A DNA stretch of 64,000 nt. It comes from Dactylosporangium fulvum. GTDB lineage: Bacteria > Actinomycetota > Actinomycetes > Mycobacteriales > Micromonosporaceae. This document shows, one piece after another, positions 7,309-16,611 of the stretch; position 1 is the first letter of the stretch; every line of letters starts with the position of its first letter. The notes beneath the pieces are model-generated. The model searched no databases. It was not told where the DNA came from and was given only the letters and a program-made list of their open reading frames with translations. The position numbers and the translations under genes were made by a program. The DNA is taken from positions 434,001 to 498,000 of the forward strand of contig NZ_CP073720.1 in the NCBI RefSeq assembly GCF_025137375.1. Direction: 5' to 3'.

Positions 7309-9108
7309 TCAGGGGCCGGCGTCTGGGCCGGCGCGGAAGGCAGCGACCGCCTCGGACACCCGCAGCGGCCGACCGTGGACACGCAGGCAGCCGACCTCGG
7401 CCCGGTCGACACCGTGCATCCGCACGTCCGCGTCCGTGGTCAGGTCACGCAGGTCGGCGGAGAAGCGGCCCCAGCCGTACGGGCGTTCGTCGCCGCCGTC
7501 CTGCACCCGCCCGTCCACCACGAGGACGATCAGCTTCGGTCCGCCGTCGACGATCACGGCGACGTGGGTACGCCGACCGGCGACCAGGGTGTCCCGCTCG
7601 GAGATCCAGCCGCACTCCCGCCGGCCGTCGTTGAGGGTGAGCCGCAGCCGGCCCTGCTCGGCAAGGCTGAGCGCGAAGCCGTGTCCGGTGTAGTCGCGCT
7701 GCTCGACCAGGGTCCGGCCGGGCGTCAGGTCGGTCACGGTGAGCCAGGTGTCCAGGGTGAACCCGGCGCGGGCGTCCTCGATCCGCCAGTTGCCCCGCCG
7801 CAACTGGAACCGGGGCAGGGTGACCGGGCCGGGCGGCGGCGAACCGGCCCGGTACGTCAGCAGCAGGCTGTCGTCGGGCACGCCGGCGCGGACGTGCTGG
7901 GACCACAGGCCGTCCAGCAGCTCCGGCTCGATCCGGTGTACCCGGGCCACCGACTTCTGCGTCTCGGTCAGCCAGAACCCGTCGCCGTCCTGGATCAGAT
8001 CGGGGTAGCTCATGCTGGTCTGCGGGTCGTCCGCGTACAGGGCGATCTCCGGCTCCGACCAGTGGATCACGCCGTCGACCTCGACTCCGCCAGAGAGCCA
8101 GACCGGGTTGCGGTACGTACCGAACCAGGTATTGCCGTTGTGGTGGAACCACAGCAGGTACCGTCCGCCGCCGCAGTTCCAGGCGAAGGTGGCGGCGCGC
8201 GGGTTGCGGATCGGCCGGCCGGTGGCCGCGAAGGTCGCCGCCCGGGGCGGCGTCCAGGTGTGGCCGCCATCGCGGCTGTACGCCTCGGCGACCACCCCCA
8301 CCTCCGTCCGGTACGTGCAGTAGAGGCTGCCGTCGGTGAGCCCGACGACCTTGTGTTCCTCGGCCACCTCGCCGGCCGGGGCGCGCAGCCCCACCTCGCC
8401 GTCGGGCAGCGTGGTCCAGGTGATCCGGGTCGGGTCCGGCTCGGTGAGCAGGTTGTCCGAGCGCATCACGAAGCCCTCGCTGGTGCGCTGGAAGCCCAGC
8501 CGTTCCTCGCGGAACCCGCCGACCTTCGACGCGCCCAGATAGACCGCGTCCCCGACGATCTCGGGTTTGCCGACCGACCACCAGAACAGCACCTCCCCGC
8601 CGTACGGGTTGGCCCGGTCGATGTCGAACAGCCGCATCGGCACGGTGTACCGGTCGGCGGACCAGCTCCGCCCGTGGTCGTCGGAGTACTTGAAGACCAG
8701 GTCGCCCAGGGTGTCCACCCGGGGGCTGGTGCCACTGTCGGTGATCACCACCCGCAGGTTCCGGCTGTTGTAGGTGTAGAAGACGTAGATCCGGCCGGAC
8801 GGCAGCACCAGCGGCACCGCCCAGGACGCCTCTGGCCCGGTGGGTGGCTCGACGTCCACCGGGTCGCTCCAGGTCGCCCCCTGGTCGGTGGAGCGGCGGG
8901 ACACGATCCGCTGGCTCGGGTCGCCCTCGTGGCTGTTCGAGCTGGTCACCACGCACACCCACGCGCCGTCGCCGGCCACCACCACGTACGGCTGGTCGCA
9001 GTAGCCGTCGGCCTGGATCACCGAGCCGGCGGTGAGCAGCCGGGGATCGGGCCGGGCCGGCTGCGGGTCGTCCGGCAGTTGCGGGGAGGGTACGAAACCG
9101 TCGTGCAT
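7309..9108 (-). CDS. Sialidase-fold (Asp-box) protein with C-terminal lectin-like domain
   Basis: A 599-residue six-bladed propeller protein of the sialidase/neuraminidase superfamily. Three Asp-box motifs mark blades: STDQGATW, SDDHGRSW and SRDGGHTW. Residues from about 410 onward (GNWRIEDARAGFTLDTWL, then LRLTLNDGRRECGW) resemble a concanavalin/LamG-like beta-sandwich. No signal peptide is seen, so it may act on imported oligosaccharide or be exported by another route. It is the last gene of the operon; ATG 9108 follows the dgoD stop (9111) closely, with GGTGAG as ribosome-binding site (9117 is an alternative start). The operon makes galactonate, not sialic acid, so true sialidase activity is doubtful; another exo-glycosidase or lyase specificity on the same fold is likely. 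Confidence 0.72.
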   Translation of the reverse strand: MHDGFVPSPQLPDDPQPARPDPRLLTAGSVIQADGYCDQPYVVVAGDGAWVCVVTSSNSHEGDPSQRIVSRRSTDQGATWSDPVDVEPPTGPEASWAVPLVLPSGRIYVFYTYNSRNLRVVITDSGTSPRVDTLGDLVFKYSDDHGRSWSADRYTVPMRLFDIDRANPYGGEVLFWWSVGKPEIVGDAVYLGASKVGGFREERLGFQRTSEGFVMRSDNLLTEPDPTRITWTTLPDGEVGLRAPAGEVAEEHKVVGLTDGSLYCTYRTEVGVVAEAYSRDGGHTWTPPRAATFAATGRPIRNPRAATFAWNCGGGRYLLWFHHNGNTWFGTYRNPVWLSGGVEVDGVIHWSEPEIALYADDPQTSMSYPDLIQDGDGFWLTETQKSVARVHRIEPELLDGLWSQHVRAGVPDDSLLLTYRAGSPPPGPVTLPRFQLRRGNWRIEDARAGFTLDTWLTVTDLTPGRTLVEQRDYTGHGFALSLAEQGRLRLTLNDGRRECGWISERDTLVAGRRTHVAVIVDGGPKLIVLVVDGRVQDGGDERPYGWGRFSADLRDLTTDADVRMHGVDRAEVGCLRVHGRPLRVSEAVAAFRAGPDAGP

Positions 9109-9110
9109 GC

Positions 9111-10256
9111 TCACCATTCCGCGAAGCTCCCGTCCGTGTGTCGCCAGATGGCGTTGCGCCACCGGTGGGGGTGTTGGGCGGCCCGGCGTACCTCGGCCTC
9201 GTCGACCTCGATGCCCAGCCCGGGCCTGGTGGGCCGGGCCAGCCAGCCGTCGGGTGCGGCGAAGACCGACCGGTCCACCAGGTAGTCCAGCAGGTCCGAG
9301 CCGACGTTGTAGTGGATGCCCAGACTCTGTTCCTGGATCAGGAAGTTGGGGGTGGCCACGTCGACCTGCACGCAGGCGGCGAGGGCGATCGGGCCGAGCG
9401 GGCAGTGCGGGGCGAGACTGACCCCGTACGCCTCGGCCATCGCGGCGATCCGGCGCACCTCGGAGATGCCGCCGGCGTGCGACAGGTCCGGCTGGACCAC
9501 CGCGACGCCGCTGCCGAGCAGGTCCCGGAAGTCCCACCGGGAGTAGAGCCGCTCGCCGGTGGCGATGGGGATGCTGGTGCCGGCCGCGATCCGGCCCAGG
9601 TCGGCGGAGAGTTCCGGCACCACCGGCTCCTCGACGAAGATCGGCCGTAGCGGCTCCAGCAGCGGCAGCGCCCGGCGGGCCATCGCCGGGGAGTACCGGC
9701 CGTGGAAGTCCACGGCCAGGTCCCGGTCCGGGCCGAGCACCTCGCGGACCGCCGAGACCCGCTCGACCAGCAGGTCGAGCTGGCGGGGCGTGTCGATCGC
9801 GGTCAGCTCCTCCGAGCCGTTCATCTTGACCGCGGTCAGACCGGCGGCGACCTGCCGTTGCGCGTCCTCGGCCAGGGCCGAGGGGCGGTCGCCGCCGATC
9901 CAACCGTAGATGCGTACCCGGTCCCGGACCGGCCCGCCGAGCAGGTCGTAGACGGGTACGCCGTACACCTTGCCGGCGATGTCCCACAGCGCCTGGTCGA
10001 TGCCGGCGACCGCGCTGGACAGCACCGGCCCGCCCCGGTAGAAACCCCCCTTGGTGAGCACCTGCCAGGTGTCCTCGATGCGCAGCGGGTCGCTGCCGAT
10101 CAGGTAGTCGGAGAGTTCCGCGATGGCCGTCTGCACGGTCTCGGCGCGGCCCTCGACCACCGGTTCTCCCCAGCCGGTGACGCCCTCGTCGGTGGTCACG
10201 GCGAGGAAGAGCCACCGGGGTGGCACCCGGAACGTCTCCACCTTCACGATCTTCAT
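9111..10256 (-). CDS. dgoD: D-galactonate dehydratase
   Basis: Enolase-superfamily enzyme that dehydrates D-galactonate to 2-keto-3-deoxy-D-galactonate. At 381 residues it matches E. coli DgoD (about 382) almost end to end, including the start MKIVKVETFRVPPRWLFL, the YRGGPVLSSAVAGIDQALWD block and the end WRNAIWRHTDGSFAEW. Metal ligands are visible as D183, E209 and E235; the general acid/base pair is H185 (AVDFHGR) and H284 (LAPHCPLGP). ATG 10256 has an AGGAG ribosome-binding site. Its product feeds the kinase and aldolase encoded on the opposite strand (24.0-25.6 kb), the DeLey-Doudoroff pathway. The sequence is close enough to DgoD that galactonate specificity is a fair call, though related acid-sugar dehydratases share the fold. 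Confidence 0.92.
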   Translation of the reverse strand: MKIVKVETFRVPPRWLFLAVTTDEGVTGWGEPVVEGRAETVQTAIAELSDYLIGSDPLRIEDTWQVLTKGGFYRGGPVLSSAVAGIDQALWDIAGKVYGVPVYDLLGGPVRDRVRIYGWIGGDRPSALAEDAQRQVAAGLTAVKMNGSEELTAIDTPRQLDLLVERVSAVREVLGPDRDLAVDFHGRYSPAMARRALPLLEPLRPIFVEEPVVPELSADLGRIAAGTSIPIATGERLYSRWDFRDLLGSGVAVVQPDLSHAGGISEVRRIAAMAEAYGVSLAPHCPLGPIALAACVQVDVATPNFLIQEQSLGIHYNVGSDLLDYLVDRSVFAAPDGWLARPTRPGLGIEVDEAEVRRAAQHPHRWRNAIWRHTDGSFAEW

Positions 10257-10306
10257 TGGTTCGTGTCTCTCCTGATCTGCGTTTTCCGGCGCGGGACGCG
10301 GATGGT

Positions 10307-12976
10307 TCAGTCGGTGGTGAGGTTGACGATCTGGGCGCGCTGGTCGGGGTAGATCAGCAGCGGCGAGCCGGACACCCCGGTGAACGTGTTGCCGGTGACG
10401 GTGAGCGTGTTGATCTGCGACAGGATCCGGCCGATGGGCGACTGGCCGCCCACCCAGACGCCGGAGAACGGCACGTCGGTGACGGTGTTGCCGGCGACGG
10501 TGAAGAAGCCCTCGGCGGTGCCGGCCTGGTGCCGGACGCTGTGGATGGCGATCGCCCCGGGAGTCACGCAGAGCGCACCGGTGCAGGCCCGGACGACCGT
10601 GTTCCCGGTGACCGCCACGCTGTGCGTCGGGAAGATCGGCGACCGGCCGTACAGGTAGATGCCGGCCTGGCAGGTGTCCCGGACGGTGTTGCCGGTGACC
10701 TCGACGGCGGTGCCGCTGGCGACCAGGATGCCGGCGCCCTCGGTGACCCCGTCGACGGTGTTGCCGTCCACCCGCACGTACTGGCAGTCCCGGAAGACCG
10801 TGCCGACGTAGCTGACGTGGATGCCGCCGTCCCGGTTGCCGACGGCGGTGCAGCCGGTGACCCGTACCTGCCGGCTGGCGCCGACGTCGATGCCGTACAG
10901 GTTGGCGTCCTCGGTGCGCACGCCCCGGACCAGGACCCCGGTGCAGGTGTCGATCAGCAGGTTCGCGCCGCTGGCGCCGCGCAGCCGGACGTCGGTGACC
11001 GAACCGTCCTTGACCCCGCTCAGCTCCAGCAGTGCCCGGTTGTGCCGTAGCGCCGGCCGGGCCGGCAGGGTGAACCGCAGCCGCGACACCGAGCAGCCGG
11101 TGCCGCCGACGATCCGTACGCCCTGGTGGTCGGGGCTGGACAGGACGATCTCGGAGTGTTCGCCGACGCCGACCAGGTGCACGTTGTCCCGTTCCGCGAT
11201 GGCGAAGTGGTGTGGGATGCGGGTGTCCCGGAAGGCGCTGTGCCGTTCGTCGGGCACCAGCCGGTACCGCCCGGCCGGTACCTTGATCACGCCGCCGCTG
11301 GCCGGGAGGCTGGCCAGGGCGGCGCGGAACGCCGGGGTGTCGTCGTGCCGCCCGTCGCCTCGCGCCCCGAACCGGCGGACGTTGGCCACCCGCAGGCCGT
11401 TGAGGGGGCGTTCGGTCGGCTCGGCCCAGGCGGTCTCGCTCGGTTCGGCCCGCCGGTCGGCGTACGGGTCGCGGTAGCCGACCAGCCCGGTGGTCCGGAA
11501 CCCGGTCAGGTCGCCGTCGACGGTGCCGCCGTCCAGTTCGGGCAGCCGGGTGACCAGGTTCCCGGCGCTGGTCACGCCGGTCGCCGTACCGGCCACCGAG
11601 ACGGCGGCCCCGGTGTTGCCCAGCACCCGGTTGTCCTCGACGACCAGGCCGTCGACGACGGTGCCCGGGGACACCCGCAGGCCCGCCCCGTTCGCGGCGA
11701 GCAGCTCGTTGTCGCTGATGGTGATCTGCCGGCCGGTCACCGGCAACCAGTTCTGTACGCCGATGGTGATGTCGTTGCTCTGCGAGCCGCGGATGCTGTT
11801 GCCGGTGATGGTGAGCGTGTCGACCTTGTTGATGAAGGAGACCGCGCCCTGGAAGCCGCCGCCGGGCCGCAGTGCCCGGTTGTCCGGCCGCATCTCCAGG
11901 GCGCTGCGAACCAGGTGGTTGTCCTCGACCCGGGCGTCGATCAGGGTGGCCGGGTTGGCGCTGGTGCTGATGTCCCCGAAGATCGCGCAACCCATGGTGG
12001 TCTCGATCCAGTTGTGCGCGATGGTGTGCCCGGCCCCGCCGAGGGTCATCCCCCGGCCGTAACAGGCGTTGATCACCGTGTTGTGCTCGAACCGGACCCC
12101 GGAGGTGACCGTGCTGTCCGGGTACCGGTTGCTGTCGTGCCAGTTGGCGATGCCGTCGTCGCCGATGGACTCGGCCCAGTTGTACGCGGCCACCGAGTTG
12201 GCCGCCCCGCCGTAGTTGTACGCGTCGGAGCCGCCGTTGCGCAGCGTGTTGCCGACCATCCAGCAGTCCCGGGCGTTCTGCAGGATGATGCCGGGCTGGC
12301 AGTGGTCGACGGTGACCCGCAGGATCTGCACGGCCTGCGGCGTCCGGACGATCAGCGCGGTGGCGGTGGCGTTGTGCCGCAGCATGTTCAGCGGGGCCCA
12401 CTGGATGGCCAGGTCACGCAGGGACACGTTCACCGCGGTCTGGAACTGCCAGCCCTGGCCGCTCGGGTACGGCGGGGCCTCCCTACCGTTCTCCCGCATC
12501 ACCGGCCGCTGGAACAGCAGGACGCTGGACTCGCCCTCGCCGACGAAGTGGATGTTTCGGATGTCGCCCTGGAACCACCAGTCGTTGCCGGGCAGCGGGG
12601 GCGGCGGGAACAGGTAGCGGCCGGACGGCAGGTACATGATCCCGCCGCCGGCGGCCCGCAGCGCGGCCAGCGACCGGTTGAAGGCGGCCACGTCGGAGGT
12701 GACCCCGTCGCCGGCCGCGCCGTGGTCGCGGACGTTCACCACGGGGAGCGCGGCGTAGTCGATCCGGGGCATGCCCGCTAGGCCGGGCCGGTCGTAGAAG
12801 GAGTCGGGCAGGTTGCGGATCGTGCCGGCCCCGGTCAGGTTGCCCAGCGGCTGGTCGAACCGGGGGGCCGGCGGGTTGGCGAGGGCCGGGCCGCCGAGGG
12901 CGGGCAGGACGGTGGCGCTGACCGCCGTCGCGGCGGCGGCACCGAGCAGGGTACGTCGGGACACGTCGAAGGGCAT
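10307..12976 (-). CDS. Tat-exported double right-handed beta-helix protein (pectate-lyase-3 type)
   Basis: An 889-residue secreted protein. The N-terminus has a Tat signal (SRRTLLGAAAATAVSATV, cleavage after PALA near residue 33). The mature part contains two pectate_lyase_3/GH28-like openings, NVRDHGAAGDGVTSDVAAFN near residue 80 and NVRRFGARGDGRHDDTPAFR near residue 530, each followed by a nucleus of PAGRY-type strands and many short parallel-beta-helix turns (VTGNTV, VEDNRV repeats). The fold is typical of polysaccharide lyases and polygalacturonase-like hydrolases. The gene has a GGAGG ribosome-binding site and sits just upstream of dgoD. It is paralogous, domain for domain, to the next gene upstream. 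Substrate unknown; a galactose- or uronate-containing glycan is inferred from context. Confidence 0.8.
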   Translation of the reverse strand: MPFDVSRRTLLGAAAATAVSATVLPALGGPALANPPAPRFDQPLGNLTGAGTIRNLPDSFYDRPGLAGMPRIDYAALPVVNVRDHGAAGDGVTSDVAAFNRSLAALRAAGGGIMYLPSGRYLFPPPPLPGNDWWFQGDIRNIHFVGEGESSVLLFQRPVMRENGREAPPYPSGQGWQFQTAVNVSLRDLAIQWAPLNMLRHNATATALIVRTPQAVQILRVTVDHCQPGIILQNARDCWMVGNTLRNGGSDAYNYGGAANSVAAYNWAESIGDDGIANWHDSNRYPDSTVTSGVRFEHNTVINACYGRGMTLGGAGHTIAHNWIETTMGCAIFGDISTSANPATLIDARVEDNHLVRSALEMRPDNRALRPGGGFQGAVSFINKVDTLTITGNSIRGSQSNDITIGVQNWLPVTGRQITISDNELLAANGAGLRVSPGTVVDGLVVEDNRVLGNTGAAVSVAGTATGVTSAGNLVTRLPELDGGTVDGDLTGFRTTGLVGYRDPYADRRAEPSETAWAEPTERPLNGLRVANVRRFGARGDGRHDDTPAFRAALASLPASGGVIKVPAGRYRLVPDERHSAFRDTRIPHHFAIAERDNVHLVGVGEHSEIVLSSPDHQGVRIVGGTGCSVSRLRFTLPARPALRHNRALLELSGVKDGSVTDVRLRGASGANLLIDTCTGVLVRGVRTEDANLYGIDVGASRQVRVTGCTAVGNRDGGIHVSYVGTVFRDCQYVRVDGNTVDGVTEGAGILVASGTAVEVTGNTVRDTCQAGIYLYGRSPIFPTHSVAVTGNTVVRACTGALCVTPGAIAIHSVRHQAGTAEGFFTVAGNTVTDVPFSGVWVGGQSPIGRILSQINTLTVTGNTFTGVSGSPLLIYPDQRAQIVNLTTD

Positions 12977-13018
12977 GGTGGAGGAACCTCCAAGCGTGGA
13001 AGGTGGGAGGGCGGGGGT

Positions 13019-15727
13019 TCAGCTGATCGACAGGTTGGTGATCTTCGCCTGCTGGTTGGTGTCGATCAGGACGTCGCTGCCGCCGAGCGCGGTGTACGTG
13101 TTGCCGCTGATGGTCAGGGTGTCCAGCTCGGACAGGTAGCGCGGGCCGCCGGGCCAGGTGACCCGGGTGACCGGGCACTGGCCGCCGACCCAGATCCCGG
13201 CGAACGGCGCGGTGTCGATGGTGTTGCCGGTGATGGTGACGGTGGAGCCGTCGGTGGTGCCGGCGTTCTCCCGGATGCTGTGGACGGAGATCGCGCCGGG
13301 ACAGTAGTTGAGCGGGCCGGCGCACGCGTTGGTCACCGTGTTGCCGGTGATGTCGACGCTGTATATCGGGAAGACCGGGGCTCGGCCGACCAGGTAGATC
13401 CCGGCCTGGGCGGTGTTGTTGACCTGGTTGTTGCTGATGGTGACGTCGGCGCCGCTGCTGACGCAGATGCCGCCGCTCTCGGCGGTGCCGTCCACCACGT
13501 TGTCGTGCACCCGGACGAACTGGGACTCCCGGTACACGACCCCGGTCCAGCCGAGGTGGATGCCGCTGTCCCGGCTGTCGGTGACCGTGCACCCGGTCAC
13601 CTCAACCTGCCGGCTGGCCTCGATCTGGATGCCGTGGTGGTTGGCGCCGCCGCTGGTCACCGCGCTGACCAGGACGGATCGGCTGGAGTCGACGAGCAGG
13701 TTCGGGCCGCCCGAGTCGATCAGGCTGGTGTCGGTGACCGCGCAGCCGTGCACGCCGGAGAGGTTCAGCAGTGCCCGGCAGTGGCGCAGGTTCGGCTTGT
13801 CGGCGGCGCGCAGCCGCAGCCGGACCCCGTCGACCGCGCTGTCGGTGCAGTTGACGAAGCGGATGCCGTGGTGGTCGGGGCTGGTGAAGATCAGCTCGGC
13901 GGTGCTGCCGGGGCCGTGCACGAACAGCCGGTTGCGGTCCAGCACGCCCAGGTGGTGGCGGATCTTCGTGTGCGGGTATGACTCGTGGGCCGGGTCGGGT
14001 TCGATCAGGTACTGCCCGGCCGGCACCCAGAGGATGCCCCCGACCACCGGGTCGATGGCGGCCAGGGCGGCCCGGAAGGCCGGACCGTCGTCGGTCACCC
14101 CGTCACCGACCGCCCCGTACGCGGTCACGTCGTACGTGGTCAGGCCGGTGCTGGCCGGGACGGTCGGCGCGGACCAGGCGGTCTCGTCCGCCGCGGCCCG
14201 GACGGCGGCGTAGCTGTCCACGAAGGCCGGGGTGGCGCCGACCACGGTGAAGCCGGTGAAGGTGCCGGTGACCGAGCCGCCGCTGGCGATGGTGGCCGCG
14301 TTGCTGACCAGGTTGCCGCTGGTCGTCACCGAGGTGGCGGTGCCGCCGACCGAGACGCACGCGCCACCGTTGCCGAGGATCTGGTTGGCCTCGACGGTCA
14401 GCCCGGTCACCGTCGAGGTGGGCCGCAGCCGGATGCCGGCGCTGCCGGCGCGGCTGAGGGTGTTGTTGGTGATGGCGACGTCGGTGGCGGTGATGGTGCG
14501 CCACGAGTCGATGCCCAGGGTGACGTCGAACTCCTCCGAGCCGAGCACCTGGTTGTCCGAGATCTCCAGGTCGTCGACCAGGTCGACGACGGCGATCGCC
14601 CCGTGGAACCCGCTGTTGCCCACCCGGTAGCGGTTGTCCGGGCGCATCTCGAAGTTGTTGCGGACCAGGGTGTTGCCGCTGATCACGGCACCGCGCAGCA
14701 CCGCGTCCGGCCGGTTGGCCAGGTCGGTGGTGGAGATGTCGCTGAGGATCCCGGAGGACACCGCGGTCTCCACCCAGTTGTCCATCACGTGGTGGTCGGT
14801 GCCGCCGAGGGTGAGCCCCCGGCCGTACGCGCAGCCGATCACCACGTTGGACCGGAACAGCACCGTGCTGAACGCCGCGCTGTCCGAGATCACGTCGGTG
14901 TTCATGTAGTTGGCGAAGCCGTCGTCGGTGATGTTCTCCGCCCAGTTGTACGCCAGCACGCTGTCGTTGGCGTTGCCCAGGTTGAACGCGTCGGAGGCAC
15001 TGTTGCGGACCACGCTGTCGACCACCCAGCAGTCGGTGCCGTCGGGCATCACCACGCCCGGCTGGCAGTGGTCCACGCTGATCCGGACCACCTGGACCGA
15101 GGTGGGCCGGCGGGTGAGCAGCACGGTGCCGGTGATGCAGTGCCGGGTCATCACGTACGGGGTCCAGGTGAACGCCAGGTCCCGGATCGACACGTTCACC
15201 GCGTTGTTGAACTCCCAGCCCTGCCCCGAGTCCCGGACGTTGGCGGTGGACCCGTTCGCCGGCATGGCGTCCCGCTGGAAGACCACCACGGAGGCGTCGC
15301 CCTCGCCGACGAAGTGCACGTTGTTCAGGGCCCCGCCCCCGGACCGGAACCACCAGCTCGGCGAGCTGCCGGCCGGCGGCGGGAAGACGTACCGGCCGGG
15401 CGGGACGTAGACGATGCCGCCGCCGCTGCCCAGCGCGGCGACCGCGGCGTTGAACGCGGCGACGGTGGCCTCCGGGTGCGTGCCGTCGGCGTACGCGCCG
15501 TGGTCGGTGACGTCCACCACTGTCATGGTCGAGTACGCGATCTGCGGCATGGTCTCCAGGCCGGGCCGGTCGTAGAAGGCCGCCGGCAGGTCCTGGATCA
15601 CCCCGCCGACGAGGTTGCCCAACGGCGGCTCGGCGCGCGCCGGGCGGGGACGGAAGGGCAGGGCGAGACCGGCGGCGGCCAGTCCCGCCGCGCCGAGCAG
15701 GGCCCGGCGGCTGAACGGATGCGACAT
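13019..15727 (-). CDS. Tat-exported double right-handed beta-helix protein, paralogue
   Basis: A 902-residue secreted protein with Tat signal (SRRALLGAAGLAAAGLAL, cleavage near ARA about residue 31) and the same two-domain plan as its neighbour: VTDHGAYADGTHPEATVAAF near residue 72 and VTAYGAVGDGVTDDGPAFRA near residue 535, each opening a parallel beta-helix with repeated VTGNTV/ISGNTL turns. Matching segments (WWFRSGG/WWFQGDI, VHFVGEGDAS/IHFVGEGESS, SPDHHGIRFV/SPDHQGVRIV) show tandem duplication of the gene. ATG 15727 is preferred over GTG 15730 because GGGAG lies 7 nt upstream. The two probably make different cuts in one polymer. No catalytic residues can be assigned by eye. Confidence 0.8.
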   Translation of the reverse strand: MSHPFSRRALLGAAGLAAAGLALPFRPRPARAEPPLGNLVGGVIQDLPAAFYDRPGLETMPQIAYSTMTVVDVTDHGAYADGTHPEATVAAFNAAVAALGSGGGIVYVPPGRYVFPPPAGSSPSWWFRSGGGALNNVHFVGEGDASVVVFQRDAMPANGSTANVRDSGQGWEFNNAVNVSIRDLAFTWTPYVMTRHCITGTVLLTRRPTSVQVVRISVDHCQPGVVMPDGTDCWVVDSVVRNSASDAFNLGNANDSVLAYNWAENITDDGFANYMNTDVISDSAAFSTVLFRSNVVIGCAYGRGLTLGGTDHHVMDNWVETAVSSGILSDISTTDLANRPDAVLRGAVISGNTLVRNNFEMRPDNRYRVGNSGFHGAIAVVDLVDDLEISDNQVLGSEEFDVTLGIDSWRTITATDVAITNNTLSRAGSAGIRLRPTSTVTGLTVEANQILGNGGACVSVGGTATSVTTSGNLVSNAATIASGGSVTGTFTGFTVVGATPAFVDSYAAVRAAADETAWSAPTVPASTGLTTYDVTAYGAVGDGVTDDGPAFRAALAAIDPVVGGILWVPAGQYLIEPDPAHESYPHTKIRHHLGVLDRNRLFVHGPGSTAELIFTSPDHHGIRFVNCTDSAVDGVRLRLRAADKPNLRHCRALLNLSGVHGCAVTDTSLIDSGGPNLLVDSSRSVLVSAVTSGGANHHGIQIEASRQVEVTGCTVTDSRDSGIHLGWTGVVYRESQFVRVHDNVVDGTAESGGICVSSGADVTISNNQVNNTAQAGIYLVGRAPVFPIYSVDITGNTVTNACAGPLNYCPGAISVHSIRENAGTTDGSTVTITGNTIDTAPFAGIWVGGQCPVTRVTWPGGPRYLSELDTLTISGNTYTALGGSDVLIDTNQQAKITNLSIS

Positions 15728-15768
15728 CACGAAACTCCCGGGGTGGTGGGGATGGTTGGGGGAGCGGG

Positions 15769-16611
15769 TCAGTCGGTGCGGGGTCGGCGGTGCCGGGCTG
15801 ACCAGCCCAGCAGGCGTCGGGCCGGGCGGCAGTCGACCAGGCCGCCGTCGGGGGAGCCCCGCCAGGGCAGGTCGGGGTGCAGCTCGGCGGCGGTCCGGGC
15901 CGGATCACCGCCGGACCACAGATCGGGGGCGGCGAGCAGCAGGGCGTGGAACCCGGTGAGGTCCGCGGTGAGCGCGGCCCGCACCGCGTCGGTCACGTCC
16001 CGCAGGTCCACGTACGCGAACAGACCGTCGGCGTCGGGACCGGCCGGGCGGGGGGACGGGTCGGGGTGGGTGACGTAGCAGGGGCGCAGGCAGATCGTGG
16101 TGAGGCCGTGCTGCGCGGAGACCTGACGGCAGGCCTCCTCGGCAAGGTGCTTCGACAACTGGTACGGCGAAACCGGGTGGTGCGGGTGGTCGTCGTCCAC
16201 CGGCAGGTAGCGGGGCCGACCGGCGCCCACGCAGCCGAGCGCGTTGACGCTGGACAGATACACCAGCCGGGGCACCCCGCACCGGACGGCGGCGTGCAGC
16301 AGGGTGCAGGTGCCGGCGACGTTCACCGCGAACAGTTCGTCCTCCCGGCCGGGCCGGTCGCTGGGCAGCCCACCGCAGTGCACCACCGCGTCCACGCCGG
16401 CCAGGGTGGCCAGCAGCAGGTCGAGGTCGCGGACGTCGCCGGGCACGTGCCGGATCCCCGGTGCCGGTCCGGCCGCGGCGACGTCCAGGGCGCTCACCTC
16501 GTACCCGGCGGCGTGCAGGGCCGCCGCGCTGGCCGCGCCGATCGCGCCGCTGCCCCCGGTGACCAGCACCCGGCCGCCGGGCGGCAGCCCGGTCGACGGT
16601 ACGGCGGTCAC
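15769..16611 (-). CDS. NAD-dependent extended SDR, candidate sugar 1-dehydrogenase
   Basis: A 280-residue extended short-chain dehydrogenase/epimerase. The Rossmann motif VTGGSGAIGAASA is near residues 17-29, the Ser of the catalytic triad in YLSSVNALG (about 118), and the YxxxK pair in YQLSK (about 149-153). In pathway terms an enzyme oxidising galactose (or galacturonate) at C1 would supply galactono-lactone for DgoD; uronate dehydrogenases of this fold are similar in length and pattern, so this is the best candidate in the cluster. The GTG start at 16611 overlaps the GH31 stop (GTGA), indicating translational coupling. An epimerase role cannot be excluded. Confidence 0.72.
   Translation of the reverse strand: MTAVPSTGLPPGGRVLVTGGSGAIGAASAAALHAAGYEVSALDVAAAGPAPGIRHVPGDVRDLDLLLATLAGVDAVVHCGGLPSDRPGREDELFAVNVAGTCTLLHAAVRCGVPRLVYLSSVNALGCVGAGRPRYLPVDDDHPHHPVSPYQLSKHLAEEACRQVSAQHGLTTICLRPCYVTHPDPSPRPAGPDADGLFAYVDLRDVTDAVRAALTADLTGFHALLLAAPDLWSGGDPARTAAELHPDLPWRGSPDGGLVDCRPARRLLGWSARHRRPRTD

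Noticed and set aside
7375..9285. A 636-codon plus-strand frame
   Set aside because: Antisense to the sialidase-fold gene; no motif and low-complexity Arg/Val/Gln composition.
9111..12401. A 1096-codon minus-strand frame that might look like a fusion with DgoD
   Set aside because: Only the last 381 codons are DgoD, with their own AGGAG and start at 10256; the rest is an out-of-frame reading of the beta-helix gene.
11126..12781. A 551-codon plus-strand open frame
   Set aside because: Antisense shadow of the beta-helix gene at 10307-12976, which has a Tat signal, ribosome-binding site and recognisable domains.
13985..16078. A 697-codon plus-strand open frame opposite the beta-helix genes
   Set aside because: Composition is Gly/Val/Asp/Arg-rich without domain pattern; it is the antisense shadow of the beta-helix and SDR genes, typical of high-GC DNA.
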